Source: Hyphomicrobium denitrificans ATCC 51888 | GTDB lineage: Bacteria > Pseudomonadota > Alphaproteobacteria > Rhizobiales > Hyphomicrobiaceae | Direction of reading: 5' to 3' | DNA: 64,000 nucleotides | NCBI RefSeq assembly: GCF_000143145.1 | Contig: NC_014313.1 | Span: 3,100,001 to 3,164,000, forward strand | Shown: one piece after another, positions 44,940-52,943 of the stretch | How positions within the stretch are numbered: position 1 is the first letter of the stretch | How the letters are laid out: each line of letters begins with the position of its first letter | Position numbers and translations under genes: made by a program | The notes under the pieces: generated by a model | Database searches by the model: none | The model's input: only the letters and a program-made list of their open reading frames with translations | What the model was told of the DNA's origin: nothing

Positions 44940-45209
44940 CTATTTGAAACCCGTCGCAATTCGAAGGTAGAGTTGCTCAGTGAATACCTTGAGCAGACTT
45001 CCGCTGTAACTTCCGGTCATCAGGATAATGAGAAATCCGGCGATGATTTTCGGCACGAACGTCAGCGTCATCTCCTGGACCTGCGTCAACGCCTGAAAAA
45101 AGGCGACGCTGACGCCGATAATCATCGCGGATGCGATGACGGGACCGGCGAGGATGATCGTCAGCCAGATCGCCTGTTGGACAATCCCGAGCGCGTCGCC
45201 TTCTGTCAT
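44940..45209 (-). CDS. fliQ: Flagellar export protein FliQ
   Basis: 89 residues, two transmembrane helices: IVQQAIWLTIILAGPVIASAMIIGVSVAFFQALTQVQEM (split at the loop) and FVPKIIAGFLIILMTGSYSGSLL, with the conserved QVQEMTLTFVPK loop between. It forms part of the FliPQR gate. Overlaps flgD by four bases. Confidence 0.95.
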   Translation of the reverse strand: MTEGDALGIVQQAIWLTIILAGPVIASAMIIGVSVAFFQALTQVQEMTLTFVPKIIAGFLIILMTGSYSGSLLKVFTEQLYLRIATGFK

Positions 45210-45616
45210 TGATACCCCAGCACGACGCCCTGATCGATCCGAACTTCCTTGCCGTTATTTAGAATCGCTGTGGAGCCGGTCGAATCGATGCGCACGGACG
45301 TCACGATGCCGGACACCGAGCCATCCGCAGATGTCAACGACAAGCCGATCATCGTGCTCGCCTGCGAGATATTGGAATTCACAAGCAGCTGGTCGAGCTT
45401 CGCGTTTGTATTGATGCCCTGCTCAACGCTCGAGAATTGAGCGATCTGCGACATGTACTGAGTGGAATCGGTCGGGTTCAATGGATCCTGGTTGCGGAGT
45501 TGCGCGACCATAAGTTTCAGGAAGTCGTTGTAATTCAGGGTGGAGTTTTTCGTTTTGTCATTCGCGTCGGCGTTTGACGTTCCGGATGTGTTGCCTGTTG
45601 GGGGAATCGTGGTCAT
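45206..45616 (-). CDS. flgD: Flagellar hook assembly (cap) protein FlgD
   Basis: 136 residues, shorter than enterobacterial FlgD. LNYNDFLKLMVAQLRNQDPLNPTDSTQYMSQIAQFSSVEQ (read in segments) is the FlgD core. The C-terminal beta part (TADGSVSGIVTSVRIDSTGSTAIL) lacks the extra hook-cap domains. FlgD caps the growing hook. It overlaps flbT and fliQ by four bases each. Confidence 0.93.
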   Translation of the reverse strand: MTTIPPTGNTSGTSNADANDKTKNSTLNYNDFLKLMVAQLRNQDPLNPTDSTQYMSQIAQFSSVEQGINTNAKLDQLLVNSNISQASTMIGLSLTSADGSVSGIVTSVRIDSTGSTAILNNGKEVRIDQGVVLGYQ

Positions 45617-46029
45617 GCGACCTCCTTGCTCGGTTCCTGCGTGACGGCGCTTGCCGCCTCTAATGGAAGAAGCATTCTTACTTTCTTCAGTGCTTCGAAG
45701 GGACGATCGGCGTCGAGCAAATCGCTTGTTTCTATCAAGCCCTGCAGCATTTTTCCGTCGCGGATACTCACAAGAAGATTCGCGACCGACTCCTTCGCCA
45801 TCGTCCGCGCCTTCATGTGCAGCGCCGGGTCCATGAGCATCATCTGCACCATGAAGTAGAGCTGACGGAGCGGCGTCGTCGTTTCCTCAGGCTTCATGAC
45901 GTGCTGCTCGAGAAGAAAAATCACGTCGTTCATCAGCTCGATACTGACTTTGCGATCGACTTTGAGCACGCCACCGTTGACGAAAATCCGCTCGCCGGCA
46001 CGCAGGGTGATTTTCAATCCGCCGCCCAT
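45613..46029 (-). CDS. flbT: Flagellin mRNA regulator FlbT
   Basis: 138 residues from the ATG at 46029 (MGGGLKITLRAGERIFVNG), which shares one base with the flaF stop (TGATG). LLEQHVMKPEETTTPLRQLYF is characteristic. In Caulobacter FlbT binds the flagellin mRNA 5' leader and limits translation until the hook is complete. Alphaproteobacterial marker gene. Confidence 0.94.
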   Translation of the reverse strand: MGGGLKITLRAGERIFVNGGVLKVDRKVSIELMNDVIFLLEQHVMKPEETTTPLRQLYFMVQMMLMDPALHMKARTMAKESVANLLVSIRDGKMLQGLIETSDLLDADRPFEALKKVRMLLPLEAASAVTQEPSKEVA

Positions 46030-46373
46030 CACAGACCTTCCGCGATGACGCTTGAAACGTCGATCAAGCCTGCGAAATTCTTCGATTTGCCGCTGCTGAT
46101 GGCGTCCGCCTCCTTCAGCATCCAGATTCCAATCGAAATCAAATTCGCTCTGATATCGTCCGGAAGCGCATTCTCCGGCTTGACGAGATCTTCGAGAAGG
46201 AAGCTCCAAAGCCGGTTGAGGAAGCAGATCGCGTCGACGGCTTCGCGCGAATTTGCACCGGCTTTTTCAGCCGATCTCAGCATCGAGACGGACTGCTCGA
46301 TCGCGAGGCGTTCATTCTCGCGCTTGCGGCCGGCCGAGTCGCTCAACGTCTCTTCGTAAGAGAACTTATACAT
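46029..46373 (-). CDS. flaF: Flagellin synthesis regulator FlaF
   Basis: 114 residues: YSETL-like N-terminus (MYKFSYEETLSDSAGRKREN), REAVDAICFLNRLWSFLLEDL and GIWMLKEADAI define FlaF. FlaF promotes flagellin export and opposes FlbT. Adjacent to flbT and flgL in the usual order. Confidence 0.93.
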   Translation of the reverse strand: MYKFSYEETLSDSAGRKRENERLAIEQSVSMLRSAEKAGANSREAVDAICFLNRLWSFLLEDLVKPENALPDDIRANLISIGIWMLKEADAISSGKSKNFAGLIDVSSVIAEGL

Positions 46374-46412
46374 GTTTCAGTCCGGTCCTTCGGTGCTACA
46401 TGCGCCGGGTTA

Positions 46413-47468
46413 TCAAGAGAGGAAGTCCATGATGCTTAGCTTGCTCAGACGATTTGTGACGCTGTAGGCCGCTTCGAGCGCCGTTGAGAGATCCGAGATC
46501 TGCGTCGTCACTTCCGCAGGATCCACGGATTCGAGATTGCTGATGGACTTTTCGAGAAAATCGATCTGCGTATCGATCTGATCATTGGCGTCGGATACGC
46601 GCTGCTGTGTTACGCCGAGGAACGCTTGCACCCTCGTCAATCCACCGATGCCGTTGCTGACGAGCTGTGTCGCTTGCTGCAGGACGACATTCTGCGTCGA
46701 GCTATTCAGATTTTGGAACCCAAGGCCCGCCACCATCGCGAATGCTTGCGTTAGTTGCCTGAACGTCTGGTCGTTCGCGGTGACCGAGGTATTGGCCGTT
46801 TCGGTTCGCGAAATTCTACTGTTTACGGATTTATCAGAGGCATCCGACCAGTTTGCTGACCAGTTCGGGTCGGAGAATAGATCGGCAAACTCATTTTGGA
46901 GAAAATCCTGCATGTCGGACGCTGAGATCGCCGAAACGCCGGGGTCACTCGGGCTCATTCCGAACTTCGCAACGAATGCGGCGTTGACGGCCTGCGCGCT
47001 CGCAGCCGGCGGATTTGCGAAATAATCGTCGAGCGGTTTGACGTCAGAGTTGATGCCGGAAAAGAGATACTGGCCGTCCAACGACGAATTGAGCTGATCC
47101 TGGATCGACTGCATCGCGGCGTTGGCCTGCTGCACGATGGTGCCGGACATCGTGCTGGTGGACTGCGCCGGCGTCAGCGCATTCAGGAACGATTGGCTCG
47201 TCGTCGCGAGGGTATTGAGCGCAGCCTGCGACGCCTGCATACGCGTGAGAACAAGTGAGTTCGTGTCCTTGATCGATTGAATTTGCGAGATGTCCTGGCG
47301 CAGCGAAACCGCGACTCCCGTTTGTGCGCCGAGTGTCAGGCCGACATCCGCGTGACGACCGGTAGCGAGTTCCTTTTGAACATCAACGAGACGATGTTGA
47401 ATCCTCGCAATCGAGGCTTTCGTTTCGCTCGATAAGGCTGACGTCGATATGAATGTCGGTGTGAGCAT
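46413..47468 (-). CDS. flgL: Hook-filament junction protein FlgL
   Basis: 351 residues. N-terminal helical flagellin-like D0 region (SSETKASIARIQHRLVDVQKELATGRH) and C-terminal heptads (LEKSISNLESVDPAEVTTQISDL) match HAP3. It joins FlgK to the filament. 39 bases upstream of flaF; 4 bases after flgK. Confidence 0.93.
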   Translation of the reverse strand: MLTPTFISTSALSSETKASIARIQHRLVDVQKELATGRHADVGLTLGAQTGVAVSLRQDISQIQSIKDTNSLVLTRMQASQAALNTLATTSQSFLNALTPAQSTSTMSGTIVQQANAAMQSIQDQLNSSLDGQYLFSGINSDVKPLDDYFANPPAASAQAVNAAFVAKFGMSPSDPGVSAISASDMQDFLQNEFADLFSDPNWSANWSDASDKSVNSRISRTETANTSVTANDQTFRQLTQAFAMVAGLGFQNLNSSTQNVVLQQATQLVSNGIGGLTRVQAFLGVTQQRVSDANDQIDTQIDFLEKSISNLESVDPAEVTTQISDLSTALEAAYSVTNRLSKLSIMDFLS

Positions 47469-47472
47469 CGTC

Positions 47473-48936
47473 TTAGCTCAATGACTGGATGAGAGTTGAA
47501 AGCATTTCGTTGACGGTGTTGATCAGCCGCGACGACGCCTGGAACGTCCGTTCCAGATCGAGAAGGTTGGTCATTTCCTCGTCGAGATTGACGCCGGTCG
47601 CCTGCGACAGCGAAGTGGTGGCGCGTTGCGCAACGGTGCTGCGGTAGTCAGCCTCGGCGGTCGCGGACTGACGCAACGCCTCAAGCCACGAGACGGAGTT
47701 CTTTGCGTAGTCCATCACCGATGACGATGCTGGAAGCTGCGTCGACGCATCGAATGTTTGCCCAGTATTCAAACTTGAAATCAGGCTTTGAATACGATCC
47801 GTGAATGCCGGCGCATTGGCCGAATTGTATTTGTAACTGGCGCCCGAGATGCCGCCGTCGCGGATCAACTCGGCATTGCCGCCCTGGCCGGGATCGACGC
47901 TGGCGTTGATTTTGATCGAGCTTGCGAGGCCTGCCATGGCACTCGCCGGGATCGCCGGTCCACCCGAATAGGTGAACAACCCCGTCGCCGCGGGAAGCGT
48001 CGGCGTTGCGGACTGATCGGTTTCGGCGAACGCGTTGATCAGACCTCGCGCCATCTCATCGAGCTGGCTTTGATAGGTCACGGCGATATCGTCGCGAACC
48101 GACATCAAACCCGCGAGCTTGCCGGACTGAATCTCAAGAATATGCGACGTTCCCGCGATCGGGACACCATCGGCATAGACCGCACCACCGGGCGCACCGG
48201 CGGCAAGATTCTGCGTTTGCTCGAACGTGACGGCGCGCGGCGCCCTGTCGAACAGCGTCACACCACTATCGGTGTAAATCGCCATGTCGCCGTTAGCGCG
48301 CGAAACTGTTCGTATCCCGACTTCCGTCGAAAGCTGCTTCAGGACTGCGTCGCGCGCGTCAAGGACGTCGGTGACATCGCGGCCGTTGCTCGAGCCGCGA
48401 ATGACCTGATTGTTGAGATTTTCAAACTGCGAGAGAAGATCGTTGATATTGGCAACGGACGTCGCAATGTCGGCATCCGCCTGCTGCCGTACCTGCGTAA
48501 CCGTCGCGGAGGCGGAATTCAGCGCGTTCGAAACATTCTTCGCGGCGGAAACGACGCTTGCGGCAACGGCCGGGTTTTGTGGATTACCGGAGTACGTTTG
48601 GAGCGTCGCGCTCAGCTTCGCGATCAGTGCGGCGGGCGAGTGCTCCTGGTCGGTATCGTCGACGGTGCTTTGCAGCTGGCCGAGCGCCGACGTGATTGAC
48701 GTCTGCGCCTGGCTCGCCGAATTGGCTGTCAGATACGTATTGAAAAGGAGTTGGTCCGACGTCCGATCGATGCGGGGAACGCTGACGCCGACGCCTGGAC
48801 CGCTGACGAGCGTCGCAATTTTGCGCGTCGCGTCCGCGTCGTGCACGCGCGCGATGTTGCGCGACACCACCGAGATTTGCTCGGAGGTTGCCTGCAGACT
48901 TGAGCGCGCCGTGTCCGTACTCAGCGTCAACGACAT
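47473..48936 (-). CDS. flgK: Hook-filament junction protein FlgK
   Basis: 487 residues. The N-terminal SSLQATSEQISVVSRNIARV and C-terminal EEMTNLLDLERTFQASSRLIN ends pair as in HAP1. The central region is variable. It caps the hook and starts the junction. Confidence 0.94.
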   Translation of the reverse strand: MSLTLSTDTARSSLQATSEQISVVSRNIARVHDADATRKIATLVSGPGVGVSVPRIDRTSDQLLFNTYLTANSASQAQTSITSALGQLQSTVDDTDQEHSPAALIAKLSATLQTYSGNPQNPAVAASVVSAAKNVSNALNSASATVTQVRQQADADIATSVANINDLLSQFENLNNQVIRGSSNGRDVTDVLDARDAVLKQLSTEVGIRTVSRANGDMAIYTDSGVTLFDRAPRAVTFEQTQNLAAGAPGGAVYADGVPIAGTSHILEIQSGKLAGLMSVRDDIAVTYQSQLDEMARGLINAFAETDQSATPTLPAATGLFTYSGGPAIPASAMAGLASSIKINASVDPGQGGNAELIRDGGISGASYKYNSANAPAFTDRIQSLISSLNTGQTFDASTQLPASSSVMDYAKNSVSWLEALRQSATAEADYRSTVAQRATTSLSQATGVNLDEEMTNLLDLERTFQASSRLINTVNEMLSTLIQSLS

Positions 48937-48964
48937 ATGCGGGACCTTCCCCTAGAACTCCCGG

Positions 48965-50218
48965 CTACCGCACGAGATTGACGAGCACGTCCAAGAGCTC
49001 TGTGCCCGTCTGAAACACCTTCGAGTTGGCTGTGTAGCTGCGCTGAGCTTCGACCATCGTCGTCAGCTCGGAAGCGAGATCGACGCTCGATTTTTCAAGA
49101 GCGCCGGAAACGATTTTTCCGAGAGAACCGGAATTCGCCGTTCCAAGCTGAAGGTCGCCGGATTCCTTGTTCGTCGCGAACACGTTGCCGGAAATTGCCG
49201 TCAGGTTGTCGGGGCTCGCGACGTTCGCCAGCGGAATTTTGAAGGCATCGACGCGAGAGCCGTCGGCATAAACTGCGGTGACGATGCCTTGCGCGCTGAT
49301 CTCGAGCCGATCGACAGCCGACGGTCCGTTGCCGTTCGCGCTGGCGTCGACAGGGATGTAGGCGCCGGCGAGCTGCGTGGTATTGCCCATATTGAAATTC
49401 AACGTTGCGCCATTGGGAACGTTGACCGAAAGCGTCGCGGGCGACGGTGATGTCAATTTTCCGGTGGTTCCGCTGAACGTCAGCGCCTGCGTCGTGAGTT
49501 GCGATCCGGCCGCATACGGGAATCCGCCGCCAGCGCTGGCTCCGGCATTGTCATAGACCGAGACTTCCCACTGATTGGGACCCGTCTTCGCCGAGTAAAT
49601 ATCGAGCGTAACCTTATGACCGAGATTATCGTAAGTGATGATCGACGTCTTGCCGGCGAAATCGGCGCCAGCCGCGTTCGCGGATGGAAGGCTGGTCGAG
49701 ACGGCGGCATCGGAGGGCAGGTTGACTTGGAAGTTACCTGACGTCGATGGCGTCGCTTTCAGTCCGAGATTTGCAGTGCCGACCGGAACCAGACCAGCGG
49801 CGCTATTGATGACCGACGAGCTTCCGCCGTTCAGAAGATCGTAACCGAGCAATGTAAATCCGGCGGCATTGACGAGCTCGCCGTTCGTCGAAATGAAACT
49901 GCCAGCGCGCGTCAGGTAAGGCGTGCCCGACGGACTCTGAACCATGAAGAAGCCGTTGCCGCTGACCGCGAGATCCGTCGGCGAATTCGTGTAGCTCAAG
50001 TCGCCCTGATGCGTGACCGCACGGCGGGCGATGGTCGAGACGGAGCCAGGGACGTATGATGCAACGTGGCCTTCAGCGACGAGTGTCGCAAATTCTGCAG
50101 AAGCTTCCTTGTAGCCGGTTGTATTGACGTTCGCGATGTTGTCCGCGACGGTTCCCATACGGTCAGACTGGACAGCCATGCCTGAGATGCTGGTAGTCAT
50201 TAATCCGTAAAGGCCCAT
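48965..50218 (-). CDS. flgE: Flagellar hook protein FlgE
   Basis: 417 residues from the ATG at 50218 (MGLYGLMTTSISGMAVQSDR), chosen because it aligns with rod/hook N-termini (DRMGTVADNIANVNTTGYKE); an upstream in-frame start would only add a basic non-hook extension. It ends ELTTMVEAQRSYTANSKVFQ. The start lies inside the end of the ftcR gene (56-base overlap in another frame). Confidence 0.95.
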   Translation of the reverse strand: MGLYGLMTTSISGMAVQSDRMGTVADNIANVNTTGYKEASAEFATLVAEGHVASYVPGSVSTIARRAVTHQGDLSYTNSPTDLAVSGNGFFMVQSPSGTPYLTRAGSFISTNGELVNAAGFTLLGYDLLNGGSSSVINSAAGLVPVGTANLGLKATPSTSGNFQVNLPSDAAVSTSLPSANAAGADFAGKTSIITYDNLGHKVTLDIYSAKTGPNQWEVSVYDNAGASAGGGFPYAAGSQLTTQALTFSGTTGKLTSPSPATLSVNVPNGATLNFNMGNTTQLAGAYIPVDASANGNGPSAVDRLEISAQGIVTAVYADGSRVDAFKIPLANVASPDNLTAISGNVFATNKESGDLQLGTANSGSLGKIVSGALEKSSVDLASELTTMVEAQRSYTANSKVFQTGTELLDVLVNLVR

Positions 50219-50993
50219 CGACACTCTCCTGCTCGGAAATGATAGATTGCTCAAGAGAAGCATTCGGGCCTTGCGTGAGACTGTTTGCAGTCTCTTCGGA
50301 TGAGGACATTTGCGCCTCTCCGGAAAATTCCTTGAGGCGGTAACCGAGGAACCGCTGGGAATCGATCGGATCATGACCAAGCCGCTGCTTCAACCGCTTG
50401 CGCAGACGGCTGATGTGGCTCTCGATGACGTTCTCGTGGATCTCGTCGTTGAAGATGCCGTACACGCGATTGAAAATCTGGGTCTTCGTCACGCGTGTGT
50501 TGCGGCTGAGAACGAGGCATTCGAGGATTCGGCGTTCGCGGCGCGGCAGGGACAGCACTTCGCCGTTCACCAGAGGATCGCGTCCATCGAAGAAGATGCG
50601 GATGCCGGCGATGTCGACGCACTGCTCCGCCATTTTCATCCGGCGGCGAATCGCGCCGCTGCGCGCCAGGACTTCGCGGACATGAAAAGGCTTGGCGAGA
50701 ACATCGTCGAACCCGAGCGAAAAAAGTTCGAGCGTTTCATTCAACGCCCTTGCCTCGATCAGGCCGATGAGGGGTGCCCGGCATCGCGACCGGATGCGGG
50801 ACGATATTTGCCGCCGATGCTCGACGGAACCGATCAGGAATCCTTCGATGACGGAGAGGTCTGAATCATTAACTGACTCAAACCATTCAGGAAATTCGTG
50901 CGACTCAACCGCAACCGCTGCGATGCCCTCGCGTTCAAAGCACGCGACACAGCCTCCCGCGACCGTGGACCGGTCGTCCAGAACAACGAACAT
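50163..50993 (-). CDS. ftcR: FtcR/Rem-type flagellar transcriptional regulator
   Basis: 276 residues from the ATG at 50993 (MFVVLDDRSTVAGG). A degenerate receiver (1-110) has Glu (E50 in LSVIEGFLIG) near the usual phospho-acceptor position, as in the Rem/FtcR group. The OmpR-type winged helix (LPRRERRILECLVLSRNTRVTK; ENVIESHISRLRKRLKQRLG) follows, ending at GYRL. An extra ~50-residue polar tail runs 56 bases into flgE in another frame. In Brucella and Sinorhizobium this regulator activates hook and filament genes. Confidence 0.88.
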   Translation of the reverse strand: MFVVLDDRSTVAGGCVACFEREGIAAVAVESHEFPEWFESVNDSDLSVIEGFLIGSVEHRRQISSRIRSRCRAPLIGLIEARALNETLELFSLGFDDVLAKPFHVREVLARSGAIRRRMKMAEQCVDIAGIRIFFDGRDPLVNGEVLSLPRRERRILECLVLSRNTRVTKTQIFNRVYGIFNDEIHENVIESHISRLRKRLKQRLGHDPIDSQRFLGYRLKEFSGEAQMSSSEETANSLTQGPNASLEQSIISEQESVDGPLRINDYQHLRHGCPV

Positions 50994-51185
50994 CAAGCCT
51001 CCCCCGCATAATTCCGTGCACGCCACTTCAACGCAGATACAGTGATTCATGTGACTTATTAACAATTATTTCGTAATTGCATGGGTCACAAAAACCACAC
51101 CAAATCAATTCGGAGAGGTTTAGTCTGGGACGCGATAGTTGTATCGCCTTAATCGAGGCCGATTTTCCGAGATGATTCTAAATAA

Positions 51186-51212
51186 TGAACTCAATGCATT
51201 CAATTGGGTTCA
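51186..51212. promoter_or_regulatory. Imperfect 10-bp inverted repeat upstream of pilZ
   Basis: TGAACTCAAT gcattca ATTGGGTTCA, one mismatch in ten, in an AT-rich 260-base region between divergent ftcR and the PilZ gene at 51326. Candidate regulator site, possibly for FtcR itself (inference). Confidence 0.35.
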
Positions 51213-51325
51213 TTTGAATAGCGATATCGTAGAGAATTTGCGTTTCAATACAGAATGATATTCGCCGACATATTCATAGCCGATCGAGGTCTTGGCCTTA
51301 CGGCGCATCACAGAAATTGAGTGTG

Positions 51326-51742
51326 ATGAAACAAACGCGAACGCGCAAACTTCGCCGAGATGCTCTCAACCGTGATATCGCTACGGCCGACGACATGCGC
51401 ATCTTCGAGCGGCGCAATGATTTTCGCTATTCGGCAAGCCAGCATGCGGCGATGCGCTTTCGCAGCGCGAATATGATTTGCGATCTGGTCGATCTGTCTG
51501 AAACCGGTGCAAAGATCCGAATTCTCGACGGCGCCGTCCCGAACATCGACGAGCGGGTTGTACTGACGCTTTTCGACGGAACGCCCGTTGATGGGCATGT
51601 GTCTTGGATACGAGACAAGCACATCGGGATCGCTTTTCGTAACCCGGTGATGAATGTCGACGATCGCCTCGACTTCGAAGATCTCGGTAGCGCGTTTTTC
51701 GGGAAAGCCGTCACGCTGCAGAAGGCAACGCGGCGGTCGTAG
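51326..51742 (+). CDS. PilZ-domain protein
   Basis: 138 residues from the ATG at 51326; TTG (51317) and GTG (51323) are alternative starts. RNDFR gives RxxxR and DLSETGAKIRI the second c-di-GMP motif. The 27-residue basic N-terminal extension (KQTRTRKLRRDALNRD) is longer than in the PilZ at 40360. Probably a c-di-GMP effector acting on motility given its place next to ftcR-flgE. Confidence 0.82.
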   Translation: MKQTRTRKLRRDALNRDIATADDMRIFERRNDFRYSASQHAAMRFRSANMICDLVDLSETGAKIRILDGAVPNIDERVVLTLFDGTPVDGHVSWIRDKHIGIAFRNPVMNVDDRLDFEDLGSAFFGKAVTLQKATRRS

Positions 51743-51821
51743 CGAAGACCACGCCGCGTAAGCGTTCCGCAAGGCCCGCCTGTTATCCCTTGCTGAGCCA
51801 GGGTCAGCTTTCAAACGTATC

Positions 51822-52265
51822 ATGCGCATTCGCACGCCGTTGCCGTCGAATTTTGAGGCGCTTCTTGCGGATTTCTTCAATGACGCCGACGCGCCGAGCG
51901 AAGCGCCACCGCCTTCGCATCGGTTCTCGATCAGCAGTCTCGAGGCAGCGTGGGATGTTGCGGCTCAGGCTCGCGCGACGCCTCAGCGCGAGGATCTGGA
52001 TCGCGACACCCGGCGAACGGCTTATCGCAACGAGAGCGAGAGCACGCTGACGGCCGCGCTCGATCCGCAAAAAATTCTGAGCGAGCTCGGTTTGCATTCC
52101 GATGCTACGGAACACGAGATCGCCATTCTCCGCAGAGAATTCGCGCTTCGCAATCATCCTGATCGGGTCCCTTCCGACCTTAGAGAAATCGCAACACAAC
52201 GTATGATGATTGCCAACGATCTCATGGACCGGCATCTCGCCCGGCAGCGCCGCTCGAACGGTTAA
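51822..52265 (+). CDS. J-domain-like protein in the flagellar cluster
   Basis: 147 residues. Residues about 83-143 match a J domain: helix II region ILSELGLHSDATEHEIAILR, the HPD motif at 112-114 (NHPDR), and a helix III (EIATQRMMIANDLMDRHLAR). The N-terminal 80 residues are Pro/Ala/Asp-rich and probably disordered. J domains stimulate DnaK; this one lacks the Gly/Phe and zinc regions of DnaJ. Its neighbours are motility genes, so a specialised co-chaperone for flagellar parts is possible (inference). Confidence 0.65.
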   Translation: MRIRTPLPSNFEALLADFFNDADAPSEAPPPSHRFSISSLEAAWDVAAQARATPQREDLDRDTRRTAYRNESESTLTAALDPQKILSELGLHSDATEHEIAILRREFALRNHPDRVPSDLREIATQRMMIANDLMDRHLARQRRSNG

Positions 52266-52379
52266 CAACCGGTAGCCAGACTTTGTTAAAATGCAACCTG
52301 CCCCGTTCGCGATGTTGCGACGAATATCGCGTATGGTCTCCGTTATGGTCCGAGATGGCCACATGAAATTACGGGGACT

Positions 52380-52655
52380 ATGATGAGTGAGAATTCCCTC
52401 GACCTGCAGATCCTTCGCGCGCGCATGAGCGGCCTTGGCGAACGTCTCGATAGTCTCTGGTCAGATCAACTGCGCGAGCATCGCCATCTCGATAGCGATA
52501 CCACCGAATGCGCGTACTGGCATTCCGGCTATCATCAGGCGCTTGCCGATCTCGTCAGCCTCATCGAAGGGCCACGCCCTATCTGCGGCAGCGCGGGCAA
52601 GTCCAATCCGTCCCGGCCGGCCGGGCAGGGTGCAGAAAGTTTCCAACCGGCATAA
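52380..52655 (+). CDS. Small hypothetical protein
   Basis: 91 residues. SGLGERLDSLWSDQLREHRHLDS and TECAYWHSGYHQALADLVSLIEG look like two helices of a real protein; the Trp-His-x-Gly-Tyr pattern recurs in small rhizobial proteins (from memory). The last ~25 codons overlap a convergent gene by 77 bases, so the C-terminus may be less constrained. Confidence 0.5.
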   Translation: MMSENSLDLQILRARMSGLGERLDSLWSDQLREHRHLDSDTTECAYWHSGYHQALADLVSLIEGPRPICGSAGKSNPSRPAGQGAESFQPA

Positions 52656-52932
52656 ACTGGTGGAACATTTCGCACTCTTTTTCGAAAGCCTGCTGCGGCT
52701 GCGCGAAGTGGCGAAACTTGAATTGCGATGCGGTGCCAATTCGCTGCTTCAATATGGATTTCAGATCGCTGCCGTCGCTGCCGACGAACGTGATCGAAAA
52801 ACGGCCTAAATTATCGATGAAGCCAAGGGCGTAGGCCCCCGGGCAGTTTTCGACCAGCTCTTCTTCGATCGTATCGGCGGCCAAATCAAACGGGCCGCGC
52901 AATCCCGCTCCGAGCGATTCCTGCTGCGTCAT
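52579..52932 (-). CDS. Conserved hypothetical protein
   Basis: 117 residues. The pattern CPGAYALGFIDNLGRFSITFVG, then FEKECEMFHQFMPVGN and HPARPAGTDWTCPRC, matches a conserved alphaproteobacterial family with a GIY-YIG-like beginning (my recollection; catalytic residues are not established). Its C-terminal CPRCRR overlaps the convergent gene's end. It is 11 bases from fliK, transcribed in the same direction. Confidence 0.6.
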   Translation of the reverse strand: MTQQESLGAGLRGPFDLAADTIEEELVENCPGAYALGFIDNLGRFSITFVGSDGSDLKSILKQRIGTASQFKFRHFAQPQQAFEKECEMFHQFMPVGNFLHPARPAGTDWTCPRCRR

Positions 52933-52943
52933 ATCAACAGACC

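Noticed and set aside
50219..50380. N-terminal extension of flgE
   Set aside because: The added 54 residues are basic and unlike hook proteins, and overlap ftcR; the ATG at 50218 matches the FlgE family start.
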